Shown here: in pieces, positions 7,050-15,316 of the stretch
Layout of the letters: each line of letters opens with the position of its first letter
How positions within the stretch are numbered: position 1 is the stretch's first letter
Assembly (NCBI GenBank): GCA_900128585.1
Contig: LT642425.1
Span: 1 to 18,522, forward strand
Direction: 5' to 3'
Source of the DNA: Stramenopiles sp. TOSAG23-3
Taxonomy: Eukaryota; Sar
Length of the DNA: 18,522 nucleotides
The notes under the pieces: model-generated
Databases searched by the model: none
Told to the model about the DNA's origin: nothing
What the model saw: the letters and a program-made list of their open reading frames with translations, nothing else
Translations under genes and position numbers: made by a program

Positions 7050-8501
7050 TCAAAATATTTTTGAAAGGGCTTTCAGTATATTGCTTGCGACTTTCCCCAG
7101 CGCAGATAAAATGTTTCCAATTGCGTTAAACAACGCGTTTAGAATGCCACCAATTGCCCTGGCAAGGGCGTTGACAGCCTTGGAGAACGCGTGGGCAACT
7201 TTCCCGATAAGGTTCCCGATCCCAGAGACGATTTTCCCCACGATATTAAATACTGGACGAATGATCGACTCGAACACGGTGCGCATGACAAACGCGATCG
7301 CGTTGTACAGCGTTCTGAACACCAACACCACTGCGTTCTTGATGGGGTTCAAAATGTAATCTCGGAGCCCTCGAAAAAACGCCGCCACCCCGCGGTACAG
7401 CGTTCTGAACACCAACACCACTGCGTTCTTGATGGGGGTCAAAATGTAATCTCGGAGCCCTCGAAAGAACGCCACCACCCCGCGGTACAGCGTTTTGAAC
7501 ACCAACACCACTGCGTTCTTCAGCGGGATCAAAATGTAATCGCGAATTCCTCGGAGGCTCGCCACCACCCCGTTCTTAATTGGTATCAGAAGGTAGTCCC
7601 GTATTCCCCGGAGGACCGCCAACAGCCCGTTCTTAATTGGTATCAGAAGGTAGTCCCGAATTCCCAACACCACGCACACAATCATATTTTTGATAGGTAT
7701 GACAAGGTAATCACGGACAGTTCGATAGGCGAAAGCGAACCCACCCCTAACTTTTGTGACTGACCATACAATCCCATTCTTGAAGCCTCGGCAGACATAA
7801 ATCATTCCGTCGCACAATTTTCCGCACACCCACCCTGCCCCATCGGCAGATGGTTTAAGCACGTAGCTATAGACGGCGTTACACATGGCAACTAAGCCGT
7901 TCTTAAGTGGTATCAGAATGTAATCCCGGATTCCTTTGGACATCGCCGACACAGCGCTCCAAAGGAGCTGAAATATCTTGGATATCCCTTTCCCAATCGG
8001 TGTGAGAATGTATTTGTAAAATCCTTTGCTTATTGCTACAATAGGGCGAACAATCAAGTTATATATGACGTACCAGATTCCTTTGAAAATAGCTTTGCAG
8101 CATTTCCCGATTGCGATGAAAATAGCTTCGAAGCATCTGTCAATTCCATCGACAGTTTTCTGAAAGCACGCACAACATTTTAATAAAAGCCATTTGAGAA
8201 GCTTTGGAAGAACGTAGAATATGATTATAACTGGCGATAGAAGTATGTACAGAAACGTTTTCAGGAGAAACCGAACTGGGTTTTTGTAATCCTCCTCTTT
8301 GTAAAGTGAAAACGTGTTTACCACGGTCGCCGTCTGGACGCCATCAGCAGACAGACTGTTCCTAATGGTTTCCGCTTGTGCATATGGAAGTGCCTCGCCC
8401 ATACTGTCCGGAGACAATACCGGTACCCGTACCGGCTGCAAGGGGGCCGCGATTGCTACGGCAACGGAGTCAGGTTTTACTTCGTCGTCAAAATTACTCA
8501 T
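7050..8501 (-). CDS. Hydrophobic/amphipathic RDY-P-KN repeat protein, family unknown
   Basis: A 483-residue protein, ATG at 8501. I do not recognise the family. Residues 1-75 are polar and acidic. Residues about 77-113 are strongly hydrophobic (LLSPVIIIFYVLPKLLKWLL), probably membrane-inserted, ending in a CCACF cluster. From about 140 to 410 the chain repeats RG[IL]RDY[IL]L-x-P[IL]KN followed by small/hydrophobic residues. Clear copies start at 192, 263, 282, 301, 320, 350 and 380; diverged ones lie near 162 and 211. Spacing is 19 or 30 residues, the longer form adding 11 residues of type RTLYRGVAAFF. The last 65 residues are Gly/Ala/Ile/Leu with Lys every few positions (GKVAHAFSKAVNALARAIG), an amphipathic-helix pattern. 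I infer a membrane- or lipid-surface-binding protein, by analogy with 11-residue amphipathic repeats of lipid-droplet and apolipoprotein types. That is inference from pattern only. Confidence 0.75.
   Translation of the reverse strand: MSNFDDEVKPDSVAVAIAAPLQPVRVPVLSPDSMGEALPYAQAETIRNSLSADGVQTATVVNTFSLYKEEDYKNPVRFLLKTFLYILLSPVIIIFYVLPKLLKWLLLKCCACFQKTVDGIDRCFEAIFIAIGKCCKAIFKGIWYVIYNLIVRPIVAISKGFYKYILTPIGKGISKIFQLLWSAVSAMSKGIRDYILIPLKNGLVAMCNAVYSYVLKPSADGAGWVCGKLCDGMIYVCRGFKNGIVWSVTKVRGGFAFAYRTVRDYLVIPIKNMIVCVVLGIRDYLLIPIKNGLLAVLRGIRDYLLIPIKNGVVASLRGIRDYILIPLKNAVVLVFKTLYRGVVAFFRGLRDYILTPIKNAVVLVFRTLYRGVAAFFRGLRDYILNPIKNAVVLVFRTLYNAIAFVMRTVFESIIRPVFNIVGKIVSGIGNLIGKVAHAFSKAVNALARAIGGILNALFNAIGNILSALGKVASNILKALSKIF
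7304..7573 (-). repeat. Tandem 90-bp coding repeats inside the 7050-8501 gene
   Basis: The block with CGTTCTGAACACCAACACCA starts at 7311 and recurs at 7401 and 7491 (one base changed), exactly 90 bases apart. Copies are nearly identical, including silent positions, while units further upstream in the gene, from 57-base spacing onward, have drifted. This suggests recent duplication or gene conversion at the 3' part of the gene. Confidence 0.8.
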
Positions 8502-9404
8502 CGTAAACGAACGTCTACTTTTGAGTTAATAATTCAACCGACGCTTCCCATTTTCAGAAAATATTAGGAAACGTACAAAAGGAAATACATTTTGCCCTTT
8601 TCTCTTATGAAATCCCGCCATCCTGCCATCATCGATTGATTGCATCGTACCGATAGTAAAGACGACTTGCGGTAAGTAAAACTTTGATATTATTAACACC
8701 AGGTAACTTAAATAATAATAAAAATAAAAAACCAACCTCTCTCCTCCTCCAGCCTCCCCTCCAGCTAGAAGATATTAGATAGATGATGATCCTACCTGTA
8801 CTAGAAATCTCTTCTAACTGCAACACCCAAAATTGAAAATGTGTACGAGACGAGGAGGCGAGGAAATTAAATAAATTTGGGTTTTTTTCTTTCTTTATAT
8901 ATAGACACAGCACCGTTATTATACATGGTCATTGATTAAATTACTTATAGGGAACGAAGAAAAAAGAGAATGAAAAAAGAAGAAGAAGAAGAAAAAAAAT
9001 AATAATAATAACACTATTAGTCTATACTCTAATAGTATAGTAGATATACATAATTGAGAAAAAAGAAAAAAAACTAGACCGACTAAGAAACTAATTGAAA
9101 CGAAATGAAAGGATTAAATGTATGGACGATTTTGAAGAAAGGGAGAGGGATAATATAGATAAGGGAAACAGTCACATATGTAAGGTAAATGGATGAAGTG
9201 TGTACATTCAGTTCGTTCCCCCCTCTCTCCCCTATTCTTTTTTTTCTCCCACACCGTCGTTCTGTCTAGAGTCCCACCCTGATTTCAAACAAAAAAGGGA
9301 CGAAGTTAATACTTCTTGCGATGGGTTTTGACTGAGGCACTCCCTGCTAAAATTCAAGGTTCTGTTGTTCTTGCGTTTTCAGCTTATTCATTTCGCTTCC
9401 GCGC
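8502..9404. other. Divergent spacer between the 8501 and 9405 starts
   Basis: About 900 bases between two divergently transcribed genes, so promoters for both should lie here. It contains a GAAGAAGAAG/AATAATAAT tract at 8967-9012 and a pyrimidine-rich tract at 9216-9250. A TTCTTGCGTTTTCAG at 9368-9382 could act as a 3' splice site ahead of the 9405 gene. No further gene or RNA seen. Confidence 0.45.
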
Positions 9405-9962
9405 ATGTCAGAAATGAACATAGACCAAGGCGATGCCCAGGGTTTCGGCGCCCGCATGCAGCAGTATGATGGCCGCCTGCCGTCCCCAGGTGTAGATGTT
9501 GTGTCCGAAACATTCTCGGGGAGCTGTTCACTTGGAAAGCGCAAATCCGGGCGACTTGCTGACGGGTTCGAATTTGATAACCAGCGGTACTTTTTAGACA
9601 TCAGCAAGCGTGGCCGCTCTGGGAGCATATCGCAACCGGAAGGGCTTACCACTTTGCGGCGGTCAATGAGCGAACCGTACGCCACTGCGCAATGCTCTAG
9701 TAGCATATACCTTGCGTGCAACAAAGACGACCGTGGCGGCGGGTCTTCGTTCGCCCCCCCCGTCCAAGGCCTCGTTAGCATGGCCGGCAACCACCCCACT
9801 CAACCCGAGCACGAGGTGGAAAGGCGTCAAAAAAATCGGCGACGGCGACGTGAAAAGGCATCACTGTTTTCAAAACCGTGGGAAGCGTACCCATTCAAAG
9901 GCGATCAGAGGAACTGCAGCAACAATTTGTACAAACGTCAGAAGCTGGAGTCCACGTCGTAG
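9405..9962 (+). CDS. Orphan protein with basic, nuclear-type C-terminus
   Basis: A 185-residue protein with ATG at 9405. I do not recognise it. It is Ser/Gly/Arg-rich and probably mostly disordered. It has several Arg/Ser patches that could be phosphorylated (SKRGRSGSIS, LRRSMSEPY), a strongly basic block EVERRQKNRRRRREK near residues 138-152 that fits a nuclear signal, and a short C-terminal KRQKLEST. The R-R-x-S-x-S-E-P element resembles substrates of basophilic kinases or 14-3-3 sites, an inference only. GC content is coding-like. It may be a regulatory nuclear protein. The stop at 9960-9962 is followed by the repeat cluster. Confidence 0.6.
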   Translation: MSEMNIDQGDAQGFGARMQQYDGRLPSPGVDVVSETFSGSCSLGKRKSGRLADGFEFDNQRYFLDISKRGRSGSISQPEGLTTLRRSMSEPYATAQCSSSIYLACNKDDRGGGSSFAPPVQGLVSMAGNHPTQPEHEVERRQKNRRRRREKASLFSKPWEAYPFKGDQRNCSNNLYKRQKLESTS

Positions 9963-10017
9963 AATTCTGTCCAAAACTTTACCCATCAACAAAAGGCTTG
10001 CCACGCACATGCGGTTA

Positions 10018-10287
10018 GGAGCATTTGTCAACATTTGTAAAAAATGTGTTCTTACTGCACCCCTCGAGGGTCCCAAAACCCGTAAGTTGCCCTTGGGAGG
10101 AGAAAGAGATTTAAGATTCTTAATGTTTTGCTTTCAGCAAATATATCTCTTCGTATATATGTTTTATATATATTCATCTCTGAGTGAGATATTGGATGAG
10201 GAAGTTGATTATGGGTCTTATGGCGTTGACGCGTTTTCACTCACTGATTTGGATCATGCGTGGAGTATAAAAAAACAAAATATATAG
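10018..10287 (+). pseudogene. Possible spliced gene fragment, copy 3 of the degenerate family
   Basis: Two open pieces joined by a well-formed short intron at 10082-10137 (GTAAGT...GCTTTCAG, 56 bases). Reading across the junction in one frame gives EHLSTFVKNVFLLHPSRVPKP then QIYLFVYMF and SEILDEEVDYGSYGVDAF followed by SLTDLDHAWSIKK and a stop at 10285-10287. The last part matches the unit at 2776-2832. The frame has no ATG upstream before a stop at about 10015-10017, so it is partial or needs another exon. The unspliced frame is also open, so the intron is not proved. It could be a live lineage-specific exon or a remnant. Confidence 0.3.
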
Positions 10288-10535
10288 TATGTTTTAAGAC
10301 TCTCATTTTAAATCCGTGGAGTATATATATGGCAAATGATTGATCTTACAATTGAGATAATCTTGAGAGTCTTAAAACATACTATATAATCAGTTTTTTA
10401 TATGGCAAATGATAGATGATATGATAGTCAAGTCTAAGTGACAAGGATATATTGATTACTATAATCACACCAGTAGAGTTCAGTTCGCAGTACGTTAATT
10501 ACTTAAATAACAGCCATAATTTTGTTTTTAAATAA
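10246..10535 (+). repeat. Degenerate repeat cluster, copy 3, split by an insertion
   Basis: Bases GGATCATGCGTGGAGTA (10251-10267) match GATCATGCATGGAGTA at 2791-2806. ATGATAGTCAAGTCTAAGTG (10421-10440) matches 2816-2835. AATTACTTAAATAACAGCC (10497-10515) matches 2502-2520. In copy 2 the first two blocks are about 10 bases apart; here they are separated by about 150 bases containing the inverted repeat at 10281-10388. A frame at 10428-10535 reads SSLSDKDILITIITPVEF... and aligns with SRLSDKGISISK in copy 2. Confidence 0.5.
10281..10388. repeat. Perfect 25-bp inverted repeat with 58-base loop
   Basis: Arms 10281-10305 (starting TATATAGTATGTTTTAAGAC) and 10364-10388 (ending TTAAAACATACTATATA) are exact inverted complements. 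The loop contains CGTGGAGTATA and TATATGGCAAATGAT, which also occur just outside the arms at 10259-10269 and near 10400-10414. So the loop carries fused copies of both flanks. It is a small hairpin insertion within the degenerate repeat. Confidence 0.8.
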
Positions 10536-10672
10536 TATACACGCCGTTAATACCAAGATTTAGTCTTTTTTTTTTAAATGCGAGTTTTTTTATTGTCATA
10601 AACACCGCACCTCTTCAGTCTCTGCAGTTTGGCAACGTGGTTCCAACGGAGGGGGGGAACTTCAAGTTTACT

Positions 10673-11965
10673 TTAATTCCGAGCAGCTGGGGAGCGCGAC
10701 CGGCTCCTTCCTCGCCTTTCTCCAGAGTAACCCGTGTCGTAGCCACCGTTGTCCCCCCCGGCCTGCTGGACTTGGTTTCCTCCGGCATAATAGCCGTTGT
10801 CACGGCTTTGGTCCTGCCTGCTGGCTTCACCCCTGTACCCGGAATCGTCCCCGCCGCGTGAGTTGTACCCACCACGGCCGCCACGGTCATCGTAGCTGCC
10901 GCCGCCGCCACGGCGATCGTTGTAGCCGCCGCCGCCGCCACGGCGATCGTTGTAGCCGCCGCCGCCCCCGCCACGGCGATCGTTGTAGCCGCCGCCGCCC
11001 CCGCCACGGCGGTCATCGTAGCCACTACCACGGCGGTCGTCGTACCCCCCCCTATATCCGCGATCTCTGTCGTACCCACCACGCCTGTCGTCGAAGCGTC
11101 TGCCGTAACCACGGTCGTTCCCGCCACGGTAACCACCGCCGCCGCCGCCACGGTAACCGCCACCGCCGCCTCGGTAGCCGTTGTCTTGGTAATTGTTGCC
11201 AAAACCACCTCGATAATTCGAAGTATTGCCACTACGCCTAGCTTTGTGTGGCCGTACTTCGACTTCTTTGCCCTGAAACGTTTTGGGACCGGCCAGCGCC
11301 TTCGCTGCGGCCTCGTCCCCGTCAAAATCGATAAAGCAGGCGACGGTATCGTAGTCGTTCCGTTTGCTCAACACCTTCACCCCGACGATCGTCCCAAAGA
11401 CTCCGAACTCGGACCTGATCTCGTCCTCCGTGACGTTTTCCGGCAACATTCGCACCATGACGTGGGACGTTGGCGCTTTGTCGTCATCGCGGTTGCGGCG
11501 GGGCTTGGACTCTTCCACTTTCAGCCCGTTCCCCCTGAACCCCCACTCCGTCGTTCCGTGCAAGTCAGCAATGAGGCCCTCTGCGTCGCTCTTTTGGGGG
11601 TAGTGCACAAAGCAGTAGCCAATCTTCCAGACAAACTCCGACACCTCGCCGAACGACCTGCACTTCTCCTCTACGGCTTCGCGTCCGACGCTACGGTCAA
11701 GATTTCCTATGTATATTTTGGTCGTTGCCGGGGCAGCGGAGGCAGCCTCCTGCGGGGCAGCAGCGGCGTCGACGGCGCCTTCCTCCTGCGGGGCGGCGGC
11801 CTCTTGGGCTTCTGCCATGGACTCTTCGACCACGCCTGCCTCTTCGGGGGCCGCGGCAGCGTTCTCCGCAGGCGCGCCTTCCTCTGCCGGATTGGTTTCG
11901 GCTTTCTCCTGCACAATAGGTTCCTCTGCAGCAGGGGTACTTTTGACTTCTTCGGCTGTTGACAT
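10673..11965 (-). CDS. RNA-binding protein with two RRMs and RGG/RS tail
   Basis: A 430-residue protein if started at the ATG at 11965 (MSTAEEVK); an upstream in-frame ATG at 11998 would add 11 residues. Order: residues 1-80 an Ala/Glu/Pro-rich acidic region; RRM1 at about 83-153 with RNP2-like KIYIGNL and RNP1-like IGYCFVHY; RRM2 at about 168-240 with VMVRMLPENV and VACFIDFDGDEAA; then about 250-385 Gly/Arg/Tyr-rich repeats of the RGGGGGYNDRR type; and a short RS tail RRGRSRSRSP. RRMs bind single-stranded RNA, and RGG/RS tails add RNA and protein contacts, so a nuclear splicing or mRNP role is likely. The Arg-Gly sites are typical methylation targets. The domain layout is like SR-like or nucleolin-like proteins, but I cannot name an orthologue. 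Confidence 0.9.
   Translation of the reverse strand: MSTAEEVKSTPAAEEPIVQEKAETNPAEEGAPAENAAAAPEEAGVVEESMAEAQEAAAPQEEGAVDAAAAPQEAASAAPATTKIYIGNLDRSVGREAVEEKCRSFGEVSEFVWKIGYCFVHYPQKSDAEGLIADLHGTTEWGFRGNGLKVEESKPRRNRDDDKAPTSHVMVRMLPENVTEDEIRSEFGVFGTIVGVKVLSKRNDYDTVACFIDFDGDEAAAKALAGPKTFQGKEVEVRPHKARRSGNTSNYRGGFGNNYQDNGYRGGGGGYRGGGGGGYRGGNDRGYGRRFDDRRGGYDRDRGYRGGYDDRRGSGYDDRRGGGGGGYNDRRGGGGGGYNDRRGGGGGYNDRRGGGGSYDDRGGRGGYNSRGGDDSGYRGEASRQDQSRDNGYYAGGNQVQQAGGDNGGYDTGYSGERRGRSRSRSPAARN
10891..11020 (-). repeat. GC-rich minisatellite coding the RGG region
   Basis: At least three 30-33 base units of CCACGGCGATCGTTGTAGCC followed by CGCC runs, coding RGGGGG-YNDR. Units differ by whole Gly codons, as expected from slippage. 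This explains the long frames on the other strand and the second minus-strand frame, which are shadows. Confidence 0.75.
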
Positions 11966-12519
11966 GTTGCGTTCGTCCAGGTAGTGGTGATCAAGCAAAG
12001 AAGGTTATTAATAAATCTATGAAAGAAGATGGAATGAGAGACTTTTCTCAGTTAGTTCTTTTTTAATTCCTATTTAAAATGTTCAAGAATTAAATACTAT
12101 ACGAATTAATTAACGACAGTCATTCAATGCTTTTAGATTTCTACACAGCCAAATGAAACGAGGAGGATTAGAAGAAAACATACAAGAAGCTGTACACTGT
12201 GACAAATTAAACAAACACAGTGAGTAATATATTACGTATAAAATATATAAAAAAAATATTTTTTTTACTTCTTCTTCTTACGTATAATAATAACTAATAA
12301 TAAAATACAACAAACAATAAAATTTTATTATTTTCCTTCTTCTTCTTTCCTTCTTCTATCAACAAATAATTCATCTTCGCTCTTCTTCTACTTCTTCTTG
12401 CCTTCTTTCGTCGGTGGGTGGTTAGGGTTAGTTGGGGATCTATTTTTATTTATTTTATATAGATAGAGGTGTTCATCTCTAATTATAGCTGTAGTACCTT
12501 ACCTATTATACGTTTAATA
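11966..12519. other. Spacer upstream of the RRM gene
   Basis: AT-rich DNA with TTC-rich tracts (about 12270-12400). It should hold the promoter of the minus-strand RRM gene. GGTTAGGGTTAGTTGGGG at 12420-12437 resembles 1.5 telomere-type units but is too short to mean much. No gene seen. Confidence 0.5.
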
Positions 12520-12722
12520 CCTTTCTTTCTTCTTTTTTTCCTTCCTTTTCCTTCCTTCCTTCCTTCCTTCCTTTTCCTTCCTTCCTTCCTTCCTTCCTTC
12601 CTTCCTTTCTTCCTTCCTTCCTTCCTTCCTTCCTTCCTTCCTTCCTTCCTTCCTTTCTTCCTTTCTTCCTTTCTTCCTTTCTTCCTTTCTTCCTTTCTTC
12701 CTTTCTTCCTTTCTTTCTTCCC
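12520..12722. repeat. CCTT/TTCC microsatellite array
   Basis: About 200 bases of CTTC/CCTT tetranucleotide repeats with interruptions by TTTC in the second half. The open frames on both strands here are only repeats of FLPSFLPS and GRKEGRKE and are not genes. Confidence 0.95.
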
Positions 12723-13970
12723 TCGTGCATTCCACCGTACATCTATTTATTACCGTAGACGACTACAACGAGGAGTAAATGAAGGAATGATGATGAGCAT
12801 TTTAATTTTTTTTAAATTTAAACTTAATTCATTCTTTTACTATGATACAACTACGTATTACTAAATATAATACACAAGCGAGTGTACATTATAAAGGACG
12901 ACATACCGGTATTATATTATACAATACGAGGAGACGACGAAGAAGCCACCCCATCCCCAACCGAGAAAAACTAACTAAACTCGAAGCAAACAGAGAACCA
13001 ACAGAACAATTCTTTCGAACAAAAACAGTCGCCTTCTTCCTTCTTGTTTGTAGTTTGCAAGTACGAGGTTTGAAGTGAGTTAGATTGTTCATTTTTTATT
13101 TGCTTAGCTCACAGTGTACATTATACAGAACTTTAAATAATTAATTAAAATAAAGAGAGAGGTCAGTGTTATTTCCTATTACTACTCGTATTATATAGCT
13201 GTACTTATATAAGTATGATGATAGTCCGCCCGTCATTTGAAATAATAGTGTTTTTATATAATTACCCTATAATAGTACATTAATACACTAACTATCTTCT
13301 TCCAATTTACACGTACCATAATGGTTAAAATTCGTTTCGAAGTTTCGTAGTTTGACTGTTAAATAATCCTATTTACAATTCGTATTATTATACAACAATA
13401 AAACCATAGACCATGCTTCACATGGAGTGAATAGGGAAATAGTATTAAAATACCATTACCTTCCTTCTATGTTTATGTATACAATTCAATACTGTGTATA
13501 TGTATTGTTTTCATTTTCTATATTACATATAAATAGCATTCAACCATGCCTGAGAACCAGTCAATGGGACCATCTCCCTCCATTCATTTTATATTGTGTT
13601 ATGGTTAGGGTTTATAAATAATACAGTGAAATAGCATCAACGAAGGAAACACGAAAAAGAATTAAAAACAACCAACAAGTAATCATCTTTGTAAATAAAT
13701 GTATGTTTAAAGGAATAGAATAAGCACAGCAAGGACAAAAAGAGAGGAATGGAAGTAGAAGAAGAAAAAAAACTTTAAAAACATTCGATTGCAATTTAGA
13801 ATTTTTAGTTATATGTGGATATGCGCAGACGTCAATCGAGTTGTTGGTGGATGTTGCGGTGACACATGAAAAGAAACTCTCACAACCGTCGAAAGAGTTG
13901 AAAGAAGAAACGTAAACCAAAATACATTTACACGTATATTTTTTAATTAGTTACACGAATTTTGAACAAG
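12723..13970. other. AT-rich spacer upstream of RPL38
   Basis: Long AT-rich region. The only piece with protein-like composition is the frame at 13724-13915. The final bases before 13971 should contain the RPL38 promoter and 5' leader (start context GAACAAGATGG). No RNA gene or other element recognised. Confidence 0.5.
13724..13915 (+). other. Weak exon-like open frame before RPL38
   Basis: A 63-codon stretch without ATG, opening after a TAA at 13721-13723 and ending at TAA 13913-13915. The second half reads LEFLVICGYAQTSIELL then VDVAVTHEKKLSQPSKELKE, which looks protein-like. GCACAG ahead of it could be a 3' splice site. It is just as likely a chance open stretch within the RPL38 5' region. 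No family recognised. Confidence 0.15.
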
Positions 13971-14344
13971 ATGGTAAGTACTCTTTACATGGATGGATGG
14001 ATAGACCGCTCATTCCTTTTGAACTGGTGAGAGCCGAAAGCTTTTACGCGTTCCAATGGACCGTTGTCTTCCTTCCCACTCTTCCCCTGACGTAGTCCAG
14101 AAGCACTAACACCTTTTCCTCCCTTCAATTACAACAGCCAAAGCTTATTACCGATATCCGCGACTTTTTGCAAAAGGCACGCAGAAAGGATGCCCGCTCC
14201 GTTAAAATCGCCAAGAGAAAGGACAAGACCAAGTTCAAGATCCGCTGCTCCCGTTACTTGTACACGTTAGTTGTCGAAGACGCAGAAAAGGCGGAAAAGT
14301 TGACCCAATCTTTGCCACCTGGACTTAACAGAATGGACATTTAA
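13971..14344 (+). CDS. RPL38: 60S ribosomal protein L38 (eL38), two exons
   Basis: Exon 1 is only the start codon ATG (13971-13973). The intron follows, and exon 2 is 14138-14344. The spliced product is 69 residues, against about 70 in most eukaryotes. It begins [20 protein letters not shown] and contains the hallmark [15 protein letters not shown] and [18 protein letters not shown]. eL38 is a small eukaryote-specific protein of the large ribosomal subunit, at its surface. The intron placement directly after the ATG is the reason no full-length single frame exists. Identity is very secure; the first exon boundary is supported by GTAAGT right after the ATG and by the correct N-terminus after splicing. 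Confidence 0.97.
13974..14137 (+). other. RPL38 intron 1
   Basis: 164 bases, GTAAGTACTC at the 5' end and a pyrimidine-rich stretch CTTTTCCTCCCTTC before ATTACAACAG at the 3' end. CACTAAC at 14104-14110 is a plausible branch-point sequence. This is the only intron in the window with clear support. Confidence 0.93.
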
Positions 14345-14640
14345 GTGGTAGATATACATATGTATTTATTATTTGGGTTTGGAATCGTCGTGCATTTGTT
14401 GGATCGCTCGAGGTGTGTTGTCTCTTACTGCCAACATTGGTTTGCTCCTAAAGGTGGTGTGCCACGACTCGTGCTTTCGCAATGGAGCGGACGCCATCGT
14501 CCCGGAGATTCTTCCCGGGGTAGGCCGACAGCGAACACTCAGCGAACGAGCGAGGTGGTACGATTGCTGTTGGATCTGGTAGAGACACTGAACTGATTGT
14601 TTGTTCGATGCTCGCACAAATATTCTAATGCTTATATGAA
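14345..14640. other. GC-rich island after RPL38 without a clear gene
   Basis: Bases about 14385-14605 are GC-rich like coding DNA, but no strand offers an ATG-started frame with a recognisable domain. The open frames here use GTG or TTG starts, or are short. Local inverted elements such as CCCGG...CCGGG near 14504-14519 suggest possible RNA structure. It may be RPL38 3' untranslated sequence, a structured non-coding RNA, or a gene remnant. Confidence 0.35.
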
Positions 14641-15253
14641 TTATAAATAGTCCTTTTTGTTTTAAAAACCCGTGTGCGTTCGTTTATTAGAATATATGCT
14701 TACGCTAATTTTATCTTGGCAAAAATTAAATCATACTTTCGAAAGAGGGCGGAAGGATCGGTATTTTCATAGGATTACTATTCTTATTACTATACAATTA
14801 TTTTATACTATTTGCTTCATAAAGATACATAAATACTTAATTTTGAATATAAGCAAACTCACTGATTTATCCCCTTCTCTTCCTTCTTCTTATTTTTGTT
14901 GAAGTTTCAGAACATTCATTTCATTTTTTATAACAAGGATAATAACTTGTTAAAAAGAGAGTAACTGTCACCTCGATGATGAAAATAGTAGGATGTAGGA
15001 TAATAAAATAATAATACCAAGTAATAATACACACAGTGTAAAATATTATAGAAGAATAAATCTTCGTTCTAATGTTTTCTTTTTTTCATAGAAGTAGTAA
15101 ACAATTCTTGTAACTCAGTTTAGAAAGACAACAATGTAGGTTTAAATATGGATAGGTGTGTTTGCTTAATGTTTCTATCAATTATTCCATGTATTATTTT
15201 TAGACCGACTGCACGTTCCAACTTGAAACTGTTCCTTCCATTTAGATAGAAAG
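14641..15253. other. AT-rich spacer
   Basis: Low-GC spacer between the RPL38 region and AMMECR1, with AATAAT tracts near 15001-15030. No gene, RNA or promoter motif seen. Confidence 0.5.
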
Positions 15254-15287
15254 CGAGAGAGAGAGAGAGTTTGTGTGTGTGTGTGTG
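15254..15287. repeat. (GA)n-(GT)n dinucleotide repeat
   Basis: A GA run followed directly by a GT run, ending 29 bases before the AMMECR1 start codon, so it lies in the 5' leader or core promoter. Confidence 0.9.
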
Positions 15288-15316
15288 ACTAACTGACTGA
15301 GTGAAAGTTCCGCCGT

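Noticed and set aside
7191-7763. 190-codon plus-strand frame with HQHHCVL repeats
   Set aside because: It is the antisense shadow of the 90-bp tandem repeats of the minus-strand gene; the minus frame explains all 483 codons.
10858-11325. Ala/Thr-rich and Arg/His-rich frames across the RGG region
   Set aside because: They are shadows of the GC-rich repeat; the RRM frame has real domains.
12420-12437. Telomere-like GGTTAGGGTTAG
   Set aside because: Only about one and a half units, internal to the window, with genes on both sides; probably chance.
12469-12864. Open frames FLPSFLPS and GRKEGRKE on both strands
   Set aside because: They are translations of a CCTT microsatellite with no unique sequence.
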